Positions 11,301 to 23,002 of a DNA stretch of 64,000 nt are shown piece by piece. Origin of the DNA: Siphonodentalium dalli. Taxonomy: Eukaryota > Mollusca > Scaphopoda > Gadilida > Siphonodentaliidae. Made by a program: the position numbers and the translations under genes. The DNA lies in the NCBI GenBank assembly GCA_032622095.1, contig CP136063.1, positions 23,190,987-23,254,986 of the forward strand, in the 5' to 3' direction. A model generated the notes under the pieces. It had not been told where the DNA came from, did not search any database, and worked only from the letters and a program-made list of their open reading frames with translations. The number at the start of each line of letters is the position of its first letter. The first letter of the stretch is position 1.

Positions 11301-14300
11301 TCCTGAATACCTGAGTTAACAGAGAGGAGTGTCACCCCTAACCCCATGAATCCTGGATACCTGAGTTAACAGAGAGGAGTGTCACCCCTAACCCCATGAA
11401 TCCTGAATACCTGAGTTAACAGAGAGGAGTGTCACCCCTAACCCCATGAATCCTGGATACCTGAGTTAACAGAGAGGAGTGTCACCCCTAACCCCATGAA
11501 TCCTGAATACCTGAGTTAACAGAGAGGGGTGTCACCCCTAACCCCATGAATCCTGGATACCAGTTAACAGAGAGGAGTGTCACCCCTAACCCCATGAATC
11601 CTGAATACCTGAGTTAACAGAGAGGAGTGTCACCCCTAACCACCATGAATCCTGGATACCTGAGTTAACAGAGAGGAGTGTCACCCCTAACCACCATGAA
11701 TCCTGGATACCTGAGTTAACAGAGAGGGGTGTCACCCCTAACCACCATGAATCCTGGATACCAGTTAACAGAGAGGGGTGTCACCCCTAACCCCATGAAT
11801 CCTGGATACCAGTTAACAGAGAGGAGTGTCACCCCTAACCACCATGAATCCTGGATACCTGAGTTAACAGAGAGGAGTGTCACCCCTAACCCCATGAATC
11901 CTGGATACCAGTTAACAGAGAGGAGTGTCACCCCTAACCCCATGAATCCTGGATACCAGTTAACAGAGAGGAGTGTCACCCCTAACCCCATGAATCCTGG
12001 ATACCAGTTAACAGAGAGGAGTGTCACCCCTAACCCCATGAATCCTGAATACCTGAGTTAACAGAGAGGAGTGTCACCCCTAACCACCATGAATCCTGGA
12101 TACCTGAGTTAACAGAGAGGGGTGTCACCCCTAACCACCATGAATCCTGGATACCAGTTAACAGAGAGGGGTGTCACCCCTAACCCCATGAATCCTGGAT
12201 ACCAGTTAACAGAGAGGGGTGTCACCCCTAACCACCATGAATCCTGGATACCAGTTAACAGAGAGGGGTGTCACCCCTAACCCCATGAATCCTGGATACC
12301 AGTTAACAGAGATGGGTGTCACCCCTAACCACCATGAATCCTGGATACCAGTTAACAGAGAGGGGTGTCACCCCTAACCACCATGAATCCTGGATACCAG
12401 TTAACAGAGAGGGGTGTCACCCCTAACCACCATGAATCCTGGATACCAGTTAACAGAGAGGAGTGTCACCCCTAACCACCATGAATCCTGGATACCAGTT
12501 AACAGAGAGGGGTGTCACCCCTAACCACCATGAATCCTGGATACCAGTTAACAGAGAGGGGTGTCACCCCTAACCCATGAATCCTGGATACCAGTTAACA
12601 GAGAGGGGTGTCACCCCTAACCACCATGAATCCTGGATACCAGTTAACAGAGAGGGGTGTCACCCCTAACCCCATGAATCCTGGATACCAGTTAACAGAG
12701 AGGAGTGTCACCCCTAACCCCATGAATCCTGGATACCTGAGTTAACAGAGAGGGGTGTCACCCCTAACCCCATGAATCCTGGATACCAGTTAACAGAGAG
12801 GAGTGTCAATCCTAACCCCATGAATCCTGGATACCAGTCAACAGAGAGGGTGTCACCCCTAACCCCATGAATCCTGGATACCTGAGTTAACAGAGAGGAG
12901 TGTCACCCCTAACCCCATGAATCCTGGATACCAGTTAACAGAGAGGAGTGTCACCCCTAACCACCATGAATCCTGGATACCTGAGTTAACAGAGAGGGGT
13001 GTCACCCCTAACCACCATGAATCCTGGATACCAGTTAACAGAGAGGAGTGTCACCTCTAACCACCATGAATCCTGAATACCAGTTAACAGAGAGGAGTGT
13101 CACCCCTAACCACCATGAATCCTGAATACCAGTTAACAGAGAGGTGTGTCACCTCTAACCACCATGGATCCTGGATACCAGTTAACAGAGAGGAGTGTCA
13201 CCCCTAACCACCATGAATCCTGAATACCAGTTAACAGAGAGGAGTGTCACCTCTAACCACCATGGATCCTGGATACCAGTTAACAGAGAGGGGTGTCACC
13301 CTAACCACCATGAATCCTGGATACCTGAGTTAACAGAGAGGAGTGTCACCCCTAACCCCATGAATCCTGGATACCTGAGTTAACAGAGAGGGGTGTCACC
13401 CCTAACCCCATGAATCCTGGATACCTGAGTTAACAGAGAGGAGTGTCACCCCTAACCCCATGAATCCTGGATACCAGTTAACAGAGAGGAGTGTCACTCC
13501 TAACCCCATGAATCCTGGATACCAGTTAACAGAGAGGAGTGTCACCCCTAACCACCATGAATCCTGGATACCTGAGTTAACAGAGAGGGGTGTCACCCCT
13601 AACCACCATGAATCCTGGATACCAGTTAACAGAGAGGAGTGTCACCCCTAACCACCATGAATCCTGGATACCTGAGTTAACAGAGAGGGGTGTCACCCCT
13701 AACCACCATGAATCCTGGATACCAGTTAACAGAGAGGGGTGTCACCTCTAACCACCATGGATCCTGGATACCAGTTAACAGAGAGGGGTGTCACCCTAAC
13801 CACCATGAATCCTGGATACCAGTTAACAGAGAGGGGTGTCACCCTAACCACCATGAATCCTGGATACCAGTTAACAGAGAGGGGTGTCACCCCTAACCCC
13901 ATGAATCCTGGATACCTGAGTTAACAGAGAGGGGTGTCACCCCTAACCCCATGAATCCTGGATACCTGAGTTAACAGAGAGGGGTGTCACCCCTAACCCC
14001 ATGAATCCTGGATACCAGTTAACAGAGAGGGGTGTCACCCCTAACCCCATGAATCCTGGATACCAGTTAACAGAGAGGAGTGTCACCCCTAACCCCATGA
14101 ATCCTGGATACCAGTTAACAGAGAGGAGTGTCACCCCTAACCCCATGAATCCTGGATACCAGTTAACAGAGAGGGGTGTCACCCCTAACCCCATGAATCC
14201 TGGATACCAGTTAACAGAGAGGAGTGTCACCCCTAACCCCATGAATCCTGGATACCAGTTAACAGAGAGGAGTGTCACCCCTAACCCCATGAATCCTGAA

Positions 14301-15120
14301 TACCTGAGTTAACAGAGAGGAGTGTCACCCCTAACCCCATGAATCCTGGATACCAGTTAACAGAGAGGGGTGTCACCCCTAACCCCATGAATCCTGGATA
14401 CCTGAGTTAACAGAGAGGAGTGTCACCCCTAACCCCATGAATCCTGGATACCAGTTAACAGAGAGGAGTGTCACCCCTAACCCCATGAATCCTGGATACC
14501 AGTTAACAGAGAGGAGTGTCACCCCTAACCCCATGAATCCTGGATACCAGTTAACAGAGAGGAGTGTCACCCCTAACCCCATGAATCCTGGATACCAGTT
14601 AACAGAGAGGGGTGTCACCCCTAACCCCATGAATCCTGGATACCAGTTAACAGAGAGGAGTGTCACCCCTAACCACCATGAATCCTGGATACCAGTTAAC
14701 AGAGAGGAGTGTCACCCTAACACCATGAATCCTGGATACCAGTTAACAGAGAGGAGTGTCACCCCTAACCACCATGAATCCTGAATACCAGTTAACAGAG
14801 AGGAGTGTCACCCCTAACCCCATGAATCCTGAATACCAGTTAACAGAGAGGGGTGTCACCCCTAACCCCATGAATCCTGGATACCTGAGTTAACAGAGAG
14901 GAGTGTCACCCCTAACCCCATGAATCCTGAATACCTGAGTTAACAGAGAGGAGTGTCACCCCTAACCCCATGAATCCTGGATACCTGAGTTAACAGAGAG
15001 GGTGTCGCCCCTAACCACATGAATCCTGGATACCAGTTAACATAGAGGGGTGTCACCCCTAACCCCATGAATCCTGGATACCAGTTAACAGAGAGGGGTG
15101 TCACCCCTAACCCCATGAAT

Positions 15121-17281
15121 CCTGAAGACCAGTTAACAGAGAGGGTGTCGCCCCTACCCCCATGTATCCTGAATACCAGTTAACAGAGAGGAGTGTCACC
15201 CCTAACCCCATGAATCCTGAAGACCAGTTAACAGAGAGGGTGTCGCCCCTACCCCCATGTATCCTGAATACCAGTTAACAGAATTGTCACCCCCCCCCCC
15301 CCATGAAACCTGAATACCAGTTAACAGAGAGGGGTCTCATCCCACCCCACAAATCTTGAACACTAGTTATCCAGGATTCATGGGGTTAGGGGTGACACCC
15401 CTCTCTGTTAACTCAGGTATCCAGGATTCATGGTGGTTAGGGGTGTCACCCTAACCACCATGAATCCTGGATACCAGTTAACAGAGAGGGGTGTCGCCCC
15501 TAACCCCATGAATCCTGGATACCAGTTAACAGAGAGGAGTGTCACCCCTAACCCCATGAATCCTGGATACCTGAGTTAACAGAGAGGGGTGTCACCCCTA
15601 ACCCCATGAATCCTGGATACCAGTTAACAGAGAGGGGTGTCACCCCTAACCCCATGAATCCTGGATACCTGAGTTAACAGAGAGGGGTGTCGCCCCTAAC
15701 CACCATGAATCCTGGATACCAGTTAACAGAGAGGAGTGTCACCCCTAACCCCATGAATCCTGGATACCAGTTAACAGAGAGGAGTGTCACCCCTAACCCC
15801 ATGAATCCTGGATACCTGAGTTAACAGAGAGGGGTGTCACCCCTAACCACCATGAATCCTGGATACCTGAGTTAACAGAGAGGAGTGTCACCCCTAACCA
15901 CCATGAATCCTGGATACCAGTTAACAGAGAGGAGTGTCACCCATAACCACCATGAATCCTGGATACCAGTTAACAGAGAGGAGTGTCACCCCTAACCCCA
16001 TGAATCCTGGATACCTGAGTTAACAGAGAGGGGTGTCACCCCTAACCACCATGAATCCTGGATACCAGTTAACAGAGAGGGGTGTCACCCCTAACCCCAT
16101 GAATCCTGGATACCAGTTAACAGAGAGGGGTGTCACCCCTAACCCCATGAATCCTGGATACCAGTTAACAGAGAGGAGTGTCACCCCTAACCACCATGAA
16201 TCCTGGATACCAGTTAACAGAGAGGGGTGTCACCCCTAACCCCATGAATCCTGGATACCAGTTAACAGAGAGGGGTGTCACCCCTAACCCCATGAATCCT
16301 GGATACCAGTTAACAGAGAGGAGTGTCACCCCTAACCACCATGAATCCTGGATACCTGAGTTAACAGAGAGGGGTGTCACCCCTAACCCCATGAATCCTG
16401 AATACCTGAGTTAACAGAGAGGAGTGTCACCCCTAACCACCATGAATCCTGGATACCAGTTAACAGAGAGGAGTGTCACCCCTAACCACCATGAATCCTG
16501 GATACCAGTTAACAGAGAGGAGTGTCACCCCTAACCACCATGAATCCTGGATACCTGAGTTAACAGAGAGGGGTGTCACCCCTAACCACCATGAATCCTG
16601 GATACCAGTTAACAGAGAGGAGTGTCACCCCTAACCCCATGAATCCTGGATACCAGTTAACAGAGAGGGGTGTCACCCCTAACCACCATGAATCCTGGAT
16701 ACCAGTTAACAGAGAGGGGTGTCACCCCTAACCCCATGAATCCTGGATACCAGTTAACAGAGAGGGGTGTCACCCCTAACCCCATGAATCCTGGATACCA
16801 GTTAACAGAGAGGAGTGTCACCCCTAACCACCATGAATCCTGGATACCAGTTAACAGAGAGGGTGTCGCCCCTAACCACATGAATCCTGGATACCTGAGT
16901 TAACAGAGAGGAGTGTCACCCCTAACCCCATGAATCCTGGATACCTGAGTTAACAGAGAGGGGTGTCGCCCCTAACCACCATGAATCCTGGATACCAGTT
17001 AACAGAGAGGAGTGTCACCCCTAACCCCATGAATCCTGGATACCAGTTAACAGAGAGGAGTGTCACCCCTAACCCCATGAATCCTGGATACCAGTTAACA
17101 GAGAGGGGTGTCACCCCTAACCCCATGAATCCTGAAGACCAGTTAACAGAGAGGGTGTCGCCCCTACCCCCATGTATCCTGAATACCAGTTAACAGAATT
17201 GTCACCCCCCCCCATGAAACCTGAATACCAGTTAACAGAGAGGGGTCTCATCCCACCCCACAAATCTTGAACACTAGTTAA
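15121..17281 (+). repeat. Duplicated satellite end module
   Basis: The degenerate block CCTGAAGACCAGTTAACAG.. to ..CAAATCTTGAACACTAGTTA occurs at about 15121-15369 and again at 17129-17281, with poly-C tracts of different length. Confidence 0.8.
15365..15447 (-). repeat. Inverted satellite segment
   Basis: ATCCAGGATTCATGGGGTTA and GGTGGTTAGGGGTG are satellite sequence in reverse orientation. It meets forward monomers at GGGGTG|TCACCCTAACC, a hairpin-like junction. It directly follows a degenerate array-end module. Confidence 0.9.
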
Positions 17282-17298
17282 CAGAGAGGGGTGTCATC

Positions 17299-18460
17299 TA
17301 GTGATGTTCCGATAATGAAAAAGCCCATCGGACCGATTTCCGATAACTGGAGGCACAATCGGCCGATTTACGATTCCGATGTTTATATATATTGTGCGTT
17401 TGTTCCCATAATGGACCTATATATATTCATTGCACTCCCTATCTCGGTATAGTTTCAAAGCCAAATACATCAAAGAAATATATACACACTGTCGTAAAGA
17501 TATTTCCGCCGACATCAGTTGTGCGCTGCCTTTAATGTATACCGGTAGTTGTTTGACAAATAGATCAAAGGTGCCGACTCAGAGTAACGTTAGGACCATG
17601 TGAGGGAACACTTGAACGCGGTGTAAAAGTCTTGATTGAATACTTGTAAGTTGCGACAGTGTATGGAATGGCGATGATTATTAATTTAATTTAGATTGAT
17701 GGATAATAATTGCTGTCATATTTGTCTGAGATTTCCCAAATTCCCATTGGTCACACCTTTTGTCTTTTAACAACTGGGAAGCTTTTATAGTTCCGCCTAC
17801 TCAATTTTTTTTGCGAGACCGTTCAAATTAGAGCTAAACATATTTCATTTCATACGTGTAACTCGTAATGAGAGCATCACTATAACAATTGCGATTCGCG
17901 GCGCTGTGAAAACAAGTGCAATTTGGAACTATACTTCACCATATTGTCCACTACAGACAAAAAGGCCAATTGGTCATTATTGAAGACAGTTCTGATCACG
18001 ACTGTACTAATTCATTCAGTGTGTGCTTCAAATTATTGACATATCATGTGACGTCACAGCATGGCACATGCTCAATGGGGAAACTATATTGTAATGAGGT
18101 CAGCTGTTTAAAGCTTTCTTTGAATCTATTTCGTGTCCACGCGATTGAACCAATAACTTCATATTACACGGGATATGTCGGGCAGGTGTATTGCCATGCT
18201 TATATATAATCATATCAGACTGTTTGGACGATGTCAATAGGTTCTTTTTAGGCTGTTACAACTGCGTTTTACGTTCAATACTATTGTTGTATTGCGTACG
18301 TTTATTAAAGCGTGCATAATACTGCACTTAGATACTAGAACATTTTTGTTTGTTTTGACAATCAGTAAAAGCTGATGTTCAACTGTGAGGTACGATTAAT
18401 ATCTGATGGGCTATTATCGGCCAATGGCCGATTTCGATTCCGATTATCGTAACATCACTA
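17299..18460 (+). mobile_element. Non-autonomous hAT element inserted at the satellite's edge
   Basis: The ends TAGTGATGTTCCGATAATG and ..CGATTATCGTAACATCACTA form inverted repeats of hAT type. The 8-bp flanks are GTGTCATC and GTGTGACC (6 of 8 equal), both satellite sequence. Subterminal ATCGG/CCGAT motifs recur many times near each end, as expected for transposase-binding sites. No transposase frame is seen. Confidence 0.8.
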
Positions 18461-18468
18461 GTGTGACC

Positions 18469-18525
18469 CCACCACCATGAATCTTGAATACCAGTTAACA
18501 GAGATGGGTGAATCCTGCATACCAA
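18469..18525 (+). repeat. Satellite remnant beyond the hAT element
   Basis: CACCATGAATCTTGAATACC then AGTTAACAGAGATGGGTG: degenerate monomer continuing the array after the insertion. Confidence 0.8.
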
Positions 18526-18667
18526 TTAAAAAAATATAAAATACAAGTTATGATTATTTCTCTAAAATATTTCCCTAAAATATGATAATTGTTTACACAT
18601 TTGGTGAAGTAATGTCCAATTAGCTTCAACACATCACGATGTATGAGACTGAAGCCCATGTTTGGCA

Positions 18668-18849
18668 TAGTAATGCCCTAAATAATCAACTTCTTAACCA
18701 AAGCAGAATTATGGGTAATTTTTCATGATTTAGTCGGAAATATGGCTTGTTGCCATTCATCGGAAAGCTGAGATCTTTCTGACTAAACCTGAAAAATTAC
18801 CCATAATTCTGCTGTGGTTAAGGAGTCGATTATTTAGGGCATTACTGTA
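18668..18849 (+). mobile_element. mariner-like MITE
   Basis: TAGTAATGCCCTAAATAATC and inverse GATTATTTAGGGCATTACTG, near-perfect arms, TA flanks. Confidence 0.75.
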
Positions 18850-19083
18850 CATATACCCCAAATCTACATCACACATCTGATGCCATTCTTGTTTTTGAAT
18901 GGGAGCATCCATTCAGTATTTAACCTTTGTAGAGCCCCACAGAGAGAACGCTGTGCGCCAAATTTTTACCCCTGCATGAGGTTCCCAATGGGATGTATTT
19001 CTCAGTTTCTGTGTTTTGTTTTGAAGTTGCCAGAGGGTTGAGATAATGAAACTGGGTCACTCTAGAGGTGTTAACACTTGAGT

Positions 19084-19216
19084 TTAACCCTTTCATGATG
19101 GGAGCTGAGCTGGTGCAGCATTAAAGATCCTGTGCCAGTGCATTATCTTATATTTGCAGGTCTCCCGTATGGTACCTATATATTAACAGAAATAATGCAC
19201 TGGCTTACAAGGTTAA
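19084..19216 (+). mobile_element. MITE family D, half copy
   Basis: Left end TTAACCCTTTCATGATGGGA and one diverged palindrome. It abuts the foldback element at 19219. Confidence 0.5.
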
Positions 19217-19218
19217 AG

Positions 19219-19650
19219 GTACTCAATCCGATAAAACTCCTCTCAATTACTATTTCAATGGCTTCGGGGGTCAAAAATATTTGATTCAAGTCCACGAAGC
19301 CACCCATCAAAGCTCAGATTTTTTAGATATCGATTTTAGAAATCTATTATTCTTCATTATCGGGAATACTTTCTGTCCCAGAACACAGTCAAAATTGCGT
19401 TATTATTACCACTTGATTTTAGAGTTATCCATCCTTGTCTGTTTGAATAGTGTTTTGGTGTACACATCTCGAGCAGATTACGAAGTTGAAGGCAATTATT
19501 AGTACTCATCTCGAGAAAATAACAAATTTCAAAAATCAATATCTAATAACTCTGAGCTTTGTTTGATGGGTTCCTCGACTCGAATCAAATATTTTTGACC
19601 CCAAAAGCCAAAGAAATAGTAATATAGGACCCTCTGATCGGATTGAGTAC
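19219..19650 (+). mobile_element. Foldback element, GGTACTCAATCCG family
   Basis: Long inverted repeat: GGTACTCAATCCGATAAAAC at left and CGGATTGAGTAC at right, with matching arms (ATCAAAGCTCAG / CTGAGCTTTG). It lies 52 bp upstream of exon 4. Confidence 0.7.
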
Positions 19651-19702
19651 ATTTAATCTTCTGTTCCTTACCGGTCCTCATTTTACATGTTTTATGTTCC
19701 AG

Positions 19703-19867
19703 TTGCCCGCGGGTTTTTGGGAAGACGACGTGTCGAGAGAATGAAGCTGGATGCGAGGAAGCGAGCGGCCACCCTGGAGGCATTGATGCTTGAAGTGGAG
19801 GAACGCGGAATCAACAAATGTATAATGCAACAAAGTCTGATTAACAGCGATAAAAACAGAACAGCAA
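19703..19867 (+). CDS. SH2-myosin exon 4 (second half of IQ motif and helical neck)
   Basis: Acceptor TTTTATGTTCCAG and donor CAA|GTAGGT bound the exon. Joined to exon 3 it gives LQRVARGFLGRRRV, a perfect fit to the IQ consensus (hydrophobic-Q-x3-R-G-x3-R-x2-hydrophobic), where calmodulin or a myosin light chain should bind. It continues with a charged helix ending in ..NSDKNRTA. Phases on both sides (one base in, one base out) agree with the neighbours. Only one IQ motif is seen. Confidence 0.9.
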
Positions 19868-19959
19868 GTAGGTCCTATTTGTGATAGTATAAAATTCCCA
19901 CCTTTCTGAAATGTAATTTTAATTTCAGATCAAATTTTTATCAATGATAGAATGCCACT

Positions 19960-20230
19960 TGATTGAATGAGTTAATTGCTGAAGTGATCTGATTGGATGA
20001 GTTAATATCTGAACTGATCTGATTGGATGAGTTAATATCTGAAGTGATCTGATTCGATGAGTTAATATCTGAAGTGATCTGATTGGATGAGTTAATATCT
20101 GAAGTGATCTGATTGGATGAGTTAATATCTGAAGTGATCTGATTGGATGAGTTAATATCTGAAGTGATCTGATTGGATGAGTTAATATCTGAAGTGATCT
20201 GATTCGATGAGTTAATATCTGAAGTGCTTT
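19960..20230 (+). repeat. 30-bp minisatellite, about 9 copies
   Basis: Unit GAAGTGATCTGATTGGATGA + GTTAATATCT, in intron 4. Confidence 0.92.
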
Positions 20231-20316
20231 GATATATTTCTGAAGTGATCAAATATGTTAGATTAGTCCCTGTAAAGTGAATTTTCCGTTTGTCAGGCCA
20301 AAAAATGTTGGAAAGA

Positions 20317-20860
20317 CTTATTTTATATTTATACCCCTTCCAAGAGAATGGGGGGTATATTGGATTGACCTCATCCATCTGTCTATCCGGACTTTATCCC
20401 TCCGGTTTTTCCTTCTGTCCATCCATCCGTCTGTTCGCTATCCGTCCGTCTGGGCAGATATCTCAAACACTGGTTGTCAGATCTGAATGAAATTTGGTAT
20501 GGATGTTCACTACTATGAGGGCATTCAACAGTGTTCAATCGTTTTTTCCAGATTTTCCGTTCTAGAGTTATTCATCTTTGTTTATCTGGAAATGTTTGTT
20601 TTTGTCCATCAAGGAGATATCTCCACCACCGGTTGACAGATATCAATGAAATTTGGTATGGATGTTCACTACTATGAGGGCAATCAATAGAGTGTTCAAT
20701 CGTTCTGTTTTTTCCCCCGTTCCAGTGTTATTTATCTTTGTTTATATGAAACTGATGGGTTTTTTTTTTTCGTATGAGCAGTTATCTCACCAATACTTTG
20801 GCAGTTTGAATTTGCCATAATGGGTGTATGCCAGCACCGCCGGTGCAATAACTTGTTTAT
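20317..20860 (+). repeat. Unclassified dispersed repeat with internal duplication
   Basis: Contains TATACCCCTTCCAAGAGAAT, TCCGTCCGTCTGGGCAG and two copies of GAAATTTGGTATGGATGTTC. A related start occurs at 42066-42180. I recall this type from molluscan genomes, unverified. Confidence 0.5.
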
Positions 20861-20886
20861 GCTGATGCATTCCACCTCATGATCAG

Positions 20887-21734
20887 TAGGGGTGCGAGAT
20901 ATCACCGGTGCACCGGTGTATCGCGAATCAGAGTTCTAAGATACACGCACCGATTCCATAGCCAAAAAATTGATTTTGTTTATCTATTATCCATTATTCC
21001 TTCTTTAAAATTGCTTTATTCACGCCGGAGAATAAGAATTAAATACAACGGCACGCAAAGAAGCATGATCAAGTCGTTCTACTTCAAAGTGCCGATTAAA
21101 TAGGTCAGCCACCTGTTCGTCTGTCATGCGCGTGGGCGTTGTTGTTTTTGTGTAAAGATTGATATACCATTGTCACCGTTGGCACACAGAAGAGTTCGTT
21201 CATAGAAATGATGTCGCCAAAAGCATGAAAAGGCTCAAAATGTACGTCGTGCTAATCATTTGTCATTCATCGGACTTGAACTGCATATTAGAGAATTAAA
21301 TCATTCCCGTTAACAGTCACCAATACCCAATTGACATAAACTTGTTTCATCGCAAGACTCGTAGTAAACCGTGTCAATACAGACAGCGGTCCGAACTTCC
21401 GACATGGTATTTTTGGATTACTCCCCCTGGACTGTATTTAAATGAATTAAACAACAAACGTGGTATGTTTTTGTACTTGAAAGTCGTGTAATCCCATACA
21501 ACCTTGGCCTTAAATAAAACATTCCAATGAACTGAAGTAGCTGGTATTGAAGGATTAATCAAATTAATGAACTATTAAATAATGACTATGATTGAATATA
21601 TGTTTTTTTTCAACCAATTCATGAATTCCATATGAAGGGCTGCATCCAGAAATACTAGGGTATCATATCTAGATACGTATTGTATCGCGACCCGCATATC
21701 CGTATCGCGACACTGGGCGTACCTCCCACCCCTA
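20887..21734 (+). mobile_element. Non-autonomous hAT element
   Basis: The ends TAGGGGTGCGAG.. and ..CTCCCACCCCTA are hAT-type inverted repeats, and the flanks ATGATCAG and ATTATCAG agree in 7 of 8 bases. CACCGGTG and TATCGCGA motifs repeat near the ends. It lies in intron 4 of the myosin gene. Confidence 0.75.
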
Positions 21735-21979
21735 ATTATCAGCTAGCTGAGTCTAACTTCAATTGCCTGTGGCCAATATTTCCTGAACAGATATCCATAA
21801 AAGTGTAGTTTATTTCATTGAAAATCGTCCATGCATTAAAGTATCACGAGATTGTAGTCAATTACAGCAATGAATCAGAAATCTCACGTTCATACTGATT
21901 ATAAACAATCTCCTTCAGATTGAACGTGAAGGAATGGGTTGGAATCATGGAGTTTCTGGCGTGAGAAATTGGAAATTGT

Positions 21980-22262
21980 CTTTGCATGCATGGGCTTAAT
22001 ACCAATCATTCTAATAATTATATACTGTATACACCCGTCAGTAAGCCCGGGGGGGGGGGGGGGCTCGTGCATGCATGGCCTTAATACCAATCATTCTACT
22101 AATTATATACTGTCTACACCCGTCAGTAAGCCCGGGGGTCTCGTGCATGCATGGCCTTAATACCAATCATTCTACTATTTATATACTGTATACACCCGTC
22201 AGTAAGCCTGGGGGCTCGTGCATGCATGGCCTTAATACCAATCATTCTACTATTTATATAGT
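21980..22262 (+). repeat. About 75-bp tandem repeat, 3.5 copies
   Basis: GCATGCATGGCCTTAATACC .. CACCCGTCAGTAAGCC; one unit has a run of G. Confidence 0.88.
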
Positions 22263-22886
22263 TCTATTATAAGTCTAAAACCACCATTGTCTGTTAGGCT
22301 TACTGATAGGCAAACTTGAGGAAACATTCTGAAACAATAAGCTTTGTCCTATAGTAGGCTGTAGATCGTTGACTCCACGTTGGGTCACGCTGGTACAGAC
22401 ACAGTTTAGAGGTTTCACAATCTTTATTGAATCCAGAATATAGTGTATGAATATAGATATACCACAACAATTCTTAAGACAAAGCAGTTAGAGATTTCGC
22501 CTGAAGATCTGTCGTGGGGCTGTTCGTTTCCTTCCAGAACGTACGACCTAAAAGCGCCGGTCTCAGCCAGACATACCATTTTATTCCAACTTGTTTTCCA
22601 AGTCACATGACCTGGCGTAAACCTATGATATGCTATACTTCCCAGACCAGTAATACAGCATACTGCATCCATGAGGCCGAGCATTGATCCGTTCCCACAC
22701 ACTTATTGATTTGGTTGTAACTGGTCCCAATAAATTACTCTGCTAAGACTTTTAGGCAAAATATTAACCACGCTATTCCACTATGGTACACCTTTACCAC
22801 TTGACAGATGTAGCTTGGCATTATAACCCTGTAACCTGTTATTTACTAAATGGATTCATGGAAATAACATTTAAACTTTATTGTAG
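22263..22886 (+). other. Intron 4 remainder, no gene seen
   Basis: A minus-strand open frame (22702-22424) shows no domain pattern. I treat it as chance. Confidence 0.45.
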
Positions 22887-23002
22887 GTGAAAGGAGAAAA
22901 CTGGAGAAAGCTAAAGCGCCACCTGTACCAGATATCTCACCTCCGAACTCTGTGATGGGATACGAGAAACCGAGAGTAGCATTTTCTTCACAGGGAATAC
23001 AG
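22887..23002 (+). CDS. SH2-myosin exon 5 (basic then proline-rich linker)
   Basis: Acceptor TTTATTGTAG and donor CAG|GTCAGT. With the split Ser codon from exon 4 it reads SERRKLEKAKAPPVPDISPP and ends FSSQGIQ at phase 0. The APPVPDISPP stretch is a possible SH3 or WW ligand. The donor is immediately followed by a tandem array of about 68-bp units. Confidence 0.85.

Larger units (their letters stand above)
3875..17290 (+). repeat. 13.4-kb satellite of 48-51-bp monomers in myosin intron 3
   Basis: The basic monomer is ACAGAGAGGGGTGTCACCCC plus TAACCCCATGAATCCTGG and ATACCAGTTA (48 bp). Variants add one base (CCACCATG for CCCCATG) or two to three (CCTGAGTTA for CCAGTTA), giving 49-51 bp; about 270 units. 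The core AGGGGTGTCACCCCT is a perfect palindrome and each unit has GTTAAC. A 48-bp unit is 16 codons, so open frames appear on both strands, but the length variants break frame and TGAGTTAAC adds stops. I judge it non-coding. Confidence 0.97.

Noticed and set aside
3993-17193. Many open frames of 60-143 residues on both strands of the satellite (MNPGYQLTERSVTPN-type repeats)
   Set aside because: They arise because the 48-bp monomer is 16 codons. 49-51-bp variants shift the frame and TGAGTTAAC gives stops at irregular places. Both strands are equally open, and no start or splice context is kept.
3875-17290. CRISPR array
   Set aside because: There are no unique spacers. Monomers are head-to-tail and the context is a spliced animal gene.
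3875-17290. Telomeric repeat, because CCCTAACCCC occurs in each unit
   Set aside because: The word occurs once per 48-bp unit, not in tandem (TTAGGG)n form, and lies within an intron.
22424-22702. 92-residue minus-strand frame
   Set aside because: No recognisable motif, no splice context, and AT-rich codon use like the surrounding intron.
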